Source: VRUE01 sp963745915
GTDB taxonomy: Bacteria > Actinomycetota > Thermoleophilia > Solirubrobacterales > 70-9
DNA: 64,000 nucleotides
Direction of reading: 5' to 3'
Assembly: GCA_963745915.1 (NCBI GenBank)
Contig: CAVUZA010000002.1
Location: 1,178,001-1,242,000, forward strand
Each line of letters opens with the position of its first letter. Within the stretch, counting starts at the first letter, position 1. This document shows, in pieces, positions 61,704 to 64,000 of the stretch. A program made the translations under genes and the position numbers. Below the pieces are notes generated by a model. The model was not told the DNA's origin. It searched no databases and saw only the letters and a list, made by a program, of their open reading frames with translations.

Positions 61704-62376
61704 CTACTTATCTCGCCCACCTCCCTGGCTGCCGCCGCTGGGCCGATATATGCCACCAGCGTGGCAAAAAGGACCTCGGAAAGCAAATCGGGCAGTCTGC
61801 GCGGCCCGGTCCGCCGCCAGCTCGTCGGCGATCAGCCCGGTCACCGCGCCGATCGCCATCCGCGAGGTGTTCGCCGGCAGCGCCCGGCCGCCCGGCGCGA
61901 AATCGCGCCCCTCGTCGAAGAACGGCGTCAGGCGCTGCAGGGCGGCGCGGTGGCGGCGCTGGGCCGCCGGCCCCGCGGCGCCGACTTCGAGCAGCGCCAG
62001 GCGAGCCAGCTCGGGCTCCTCGGCGAGCGCCTCGAGCAGCGCCGCCAGCCCCGCCCGGGCGCGCCGCGGCCAGCCCTCCTCGGCCTCGTAGGCGGTCGAG
62101 ATGCGCCGCACGAGGGCGTCGACGAGGCCGTCGTAGGCGGCCAGGAAGCAGGCTCCCTTGTCCTCGAAGAGCTCGTAGAAGGTGGTGCGCGGAGATCCCC
62201 GCCTCGCGGGTCAGGTCGGTGACGGTGGTCGCGCCGTAGCCCTTCTCGGCGACGACCCGCGTCGCCGCCTCGAGCAGCCGCTCGCGCTGGGAGCGGGCGA
62301 CCACCTCGGGCGGCAGGCGGTGCCGGCCGCGGGGCGGGCGCCAGCGCTCCTGCCTCTGCCTCCCCGCCTGCGCCAC
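61704..62376 (-). CDS. TetR-family regulator 2, frameshifted in the HTH
   Basis: About 223 residues if joined. SQRERLLEAATRVVAEKGYG and ATTVTDLTREAGIS are in the first frame. RTTFYELFEDKGACFLAAYD, which should follow at once, is in the next frame together with the ligand domain (AEEPELARLALLEVGAAGPA). One extra G near 62190 explains the break. Two bases separate its start from the stop of TetR 3. Confidence 0.75.
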
Positions 62377-62378
62377 GG

Positions 62379-63119
62379 CTAGGCGCCGCCGGCGGGGGGC
62401 ATCGCGCGCTCGGCTTCGCGCGACTGGCGCAGCGCCTCGTCCTGGCCGAGGTAGGGGACCGTGGTGATGTAGACGACGTCGGGCAGCAGCTCGCGCAGCC
62501 GCGTCGCGTTGCCGGCCAGGATCTGGCCGACGATCAGCGACTCGGCCGCCGAGAGCGCCGCGCGCCCGGCGCTGGAGGGGATCGCCGATTCCTCCATCGG
62601 GTCGTCCCGCCCCCGTTCGAGCAGCGACTGCAGGACGCGCTTGCCCGAGGCGTAGAGCTCGAAGGCCCGGTCGCCCGAGGAGGGCGCCTCGACCAGCGCC
62701 ATGCGGGCGAAGTCGGGGCGGCTGGCGAGCAGGTCGAGGAAGGCGGCGGCGGCGTCGCGCACCATCGTCGCCCAGGGCTTGTCGGGCGAGTAGACGGCGA
62801 CGATGCGGGCCATGGCGTCGGCCAGCGAGAGCTCCATCGCGGCGTGGAAGCAGTCCTCCTTGTCCTTGAACAGCTCGTAGAAGGTGGCGCGCGAGACGCC
62901 CGCCGGCTCGCAGACGTCGGCGATCGTCGTCGCCACGTAGCCCTTCTCGGCGCAGGTGCGCGCCATCGAGGTCAGCAGCCGTTCGCGCTGGGAGTGGGCG
63001 ATCAGCGGCTCGGCGAGCGCCTCGCGGCCAGCCGGGAGGCGTTCCTTCTCGATCAGGCCGCCGAGGTCGCCGGACGTTGCCGGCGAGGTGCTGCGGTCGG
63101 GCGGTGGGGTGGGAGGCAC
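62379..63119 (-). CDS. TetR-family regulator 3
   Basis: 246 residues. GTG at 63119 has GAGGAG upstream and is preferred over the more distant GTG at 63170, which would place the operator inside the gene. HTH: SQRERLLTSMARTCAEKGYV, ATTIADVCEPAGVSRATFYE. Ligand domain LDLLASRPDFARMALVEAPS. First of the three-TetR operon, probably self-regulated through the palindrome at 63140. Confidence 0.88.
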   Translation of the reverse strand: MPPTPPPDRSTSPATSGDLGGLIEKERLPAGREALAEPLIAHSQRERLLTSMARTCAEKGYVATTIADVCEPAGVSRATFYELFKDKEDCFHAAMELSLADAMARIVAVYSPDKPWATMVRDAAAAFLDLLASRPDFARMALVEAPSSGDRAFELYASGKRVLQSLLERGRDDPMEESAIPSSAGRAALSAAESLIVGQILAGNATRLRELLPDVVYITTVPYLGQDEALRQSREAERAMPPAGGA

Positions 63120-63139
63120 AGGGGCTCCTCGTAAGCAGA

Positions 63140-63165
63140 CAACCGTGTTTAGGTAAACGCGATTG
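63140..63165. promoter_or_regulatory. Probable TetR operator
   Basis: CAACCGTGTTTA-GG-TAAACGCGATTG is an inverted repeat with 10 of 12 positions paired, located 21 bases upstream of the TetR 3 start. Its left part recurs at 34886-34904. The rest of 63170-63370 shows no gene; it contains only GC-rich sequence. Confidence 0.55.
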
Positions 63166-63370
63166 TACACCCCGAGGGCGCTCTGTGGACGGAGCGGTAC
63201 CGAGTTCAGCGATTTGGCCCTATATCGGAACGCAGTTGTACGGAGTGGAGGCCGGGCCTGTTTAGGCCGCCCCGGGCCCGGCCGGCACTGTACATCCGGG
63301 CGAGCGCGACCGGGCGAAGTTCGGACCGGTGTACAAGCCGCCCGGGCCCAGGCACGAGCACCATTTGAAC

Positions 63371-64000
63371 ATGGAGAGCGCTACCCGTCAGATCGTCGCC
63401 TTCGGCGGTGGCGGCTTCTCGATGGAGTCGGGCAACCCGCTGCTCGACGAGTACGTGCTCGGCCTCTGCAACCGCGAGCGGCCCCGGGTCTGCTTCCTGC
63501 CCTCCGCCAGCGGCGACGCCGACCACTACGTCGTGCGCTTCTACCGCGCCTTCCCCGCCGACCGCTGCGAGGCGAGCCACATCTCGCTCTTCCGCCGCGA
63601 GCAGGGCCCGGCCGACATTCGCGCCCACCTGCTCGGGCAGGACCTGATCTACGTCGGCGGCGGCAGCGTGATCAGCCTGCTCGGGGTCTGGCGCGCGCAC
63701 GGGCTCGACGCGGTCCTGCGCGAAGCCTGGGAAGCGGGGGTCGTCCTCTGCGGGCTCTCGGCCGGTTCGCTCTGCTGGTTCAGCGAGGCGGTCACCGGCT
63801 TCCACGGCGCCCCGCAGCGGGTCGAGGGGATCGGCCTGCTGCCGTTCAGCAACTGCGTCCACTACGAGCCGGGCTCCGAGCGGCGCCTCGCCTACCACGA
63901 GATGCTGCGCACCGGGATGCGCTCCGGCTACGCGGCCGAGGACGGCGCCGGCCTGCACTTCGTCGGCACCGAGCTGAGCCGCGTCGTCGCCTCGCGTTCC
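63371..64000 (+). CDS. Peptidase E-like (S51) serine peptidase, 3' end outside the window
   Basis: 210 residues visible. QIVAFGGGGFSMESGNPLLD, then VCFLPSASGDADHYV, DLIYVGGGSVISLLGVW and the nucleophile elbow VVLCGLSAGSLCWF with catalytic Ser match the dipeptidase E/cyanophycinase-like family. FSNCVHYEPGSERR supplies the His region. It hydrolyses Asp-X or similar dipeptides in relatives. ATG at 63371. Divergent from the TetR operon. Confidence 0.88.
   Translation, partial: MESATRQIVAFGGGGFSMESGNPLLDEYVLGLCNRERPRVCFLPSASGDADHYVVRFYRAFPADRCEASHISLFRREQGPADIRAHLLGQDLIYVGGGSVISLLGVWRAHGLDAVLREAWEAGVVLCGLSAGSLCWFSEAVTGFHGAPQRVEGIGLLPFSNCVHYEPGSERRLAYHEMLRTGMRSGYAAEDGAGLHFVGTELSRVVASRS

Overview
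The window is chromosomal DNA of a very GC-rich actinobacterium. The gene content (an Ino1 inositol-3-phosphate synthase next to a CDP-alcohol phosphatidyltransferase, a luciferase-like flavoenzyme, an MpaB-type oxygenase, many small secreted proteins and TetR regulators, dense head-to-tail packing with ATGA overlaps) fits Actinomycetota, most likely the Thermoleophilia/Solirubrobacterales. That placement is inferred from gene content and not tested.

Layout. 0-19.9 kb is core chromosome: dnaK (5' part), a secreted nuclease/phosphatase-fold protein, cytochrome c, nth, a haloalkane-dehalogenase-like hydrolase, a phosphatidylinositol block (PAP2, PI-phosphate synthase, ino1), a glycosyltransferase-PHP fusion, a UDG-like protein, rlmD, argF, lgt, prmC, lysS and two short-chain dehydrogenases. 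19.9-23.7 kb is a small island bounded by tRNA-Val(UAC) and a tRNA 3' half. It holds VapBC, a colicin-E3-like ribonuclease with its probable immunity protein, and an ImmA/IrrE peptidase. 23.7-37.3 kb is core again: twin secreted proteins, FtsH-like protease, the FAD oxidoreductase/DUF1365/cyclopropane-synthase operon with an MBL hydrolase, a polysaccharide deacetylase and cell-wall enzymes.

37.35-54.7 kb is a large mosaic island starting at tRNA-Asp(GUC). It begins with the C-terminal relic of a large serine recombinase and carries (i) an HNH-like protein plus a SIR2 / small middle protein / SMC-like ATPase operon that looks like a three-component defence system, (ii) a cluster of nucleotide-metabolism-like genes (PfkB kinase, nucleoside deoxyribosyltransferase-like, TauD-type dioxygenase, Nudix, and a thymidylate-synthase-like protein without its cysteine), (iii) an orphan membrane-protein cassette between two repeats resembling the tRNA-Asp 3' end, and (iv) tyrosine recombinase and IS3 debris followed by a Phd/RelE-like toxin-antitoxin pair and a DUF2283 gene. 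54.7-64 kb returns to core: SpoIID-like protein, acyltransferase-SGNH, SGNH hydrolase, a lipoprotein, a methyltransferase, an ECF-like sigma factor, three TetR genes and the start of a peptidase E-like gene.

Two genome-wide patterns stand out. First, long perfect palindromes (17-25 bp arms, short loops) of unrelated sequence recur, and two lie in frame inside conserved genes. Second, at least five genes (lysS, SIR2, an endonuclease-fold gene, a lipoprotein, a TetR) are broken by what looks like a single inserted base. That may be sequencing or assembly error rather than biology, and it matters for judging which genes are intact.
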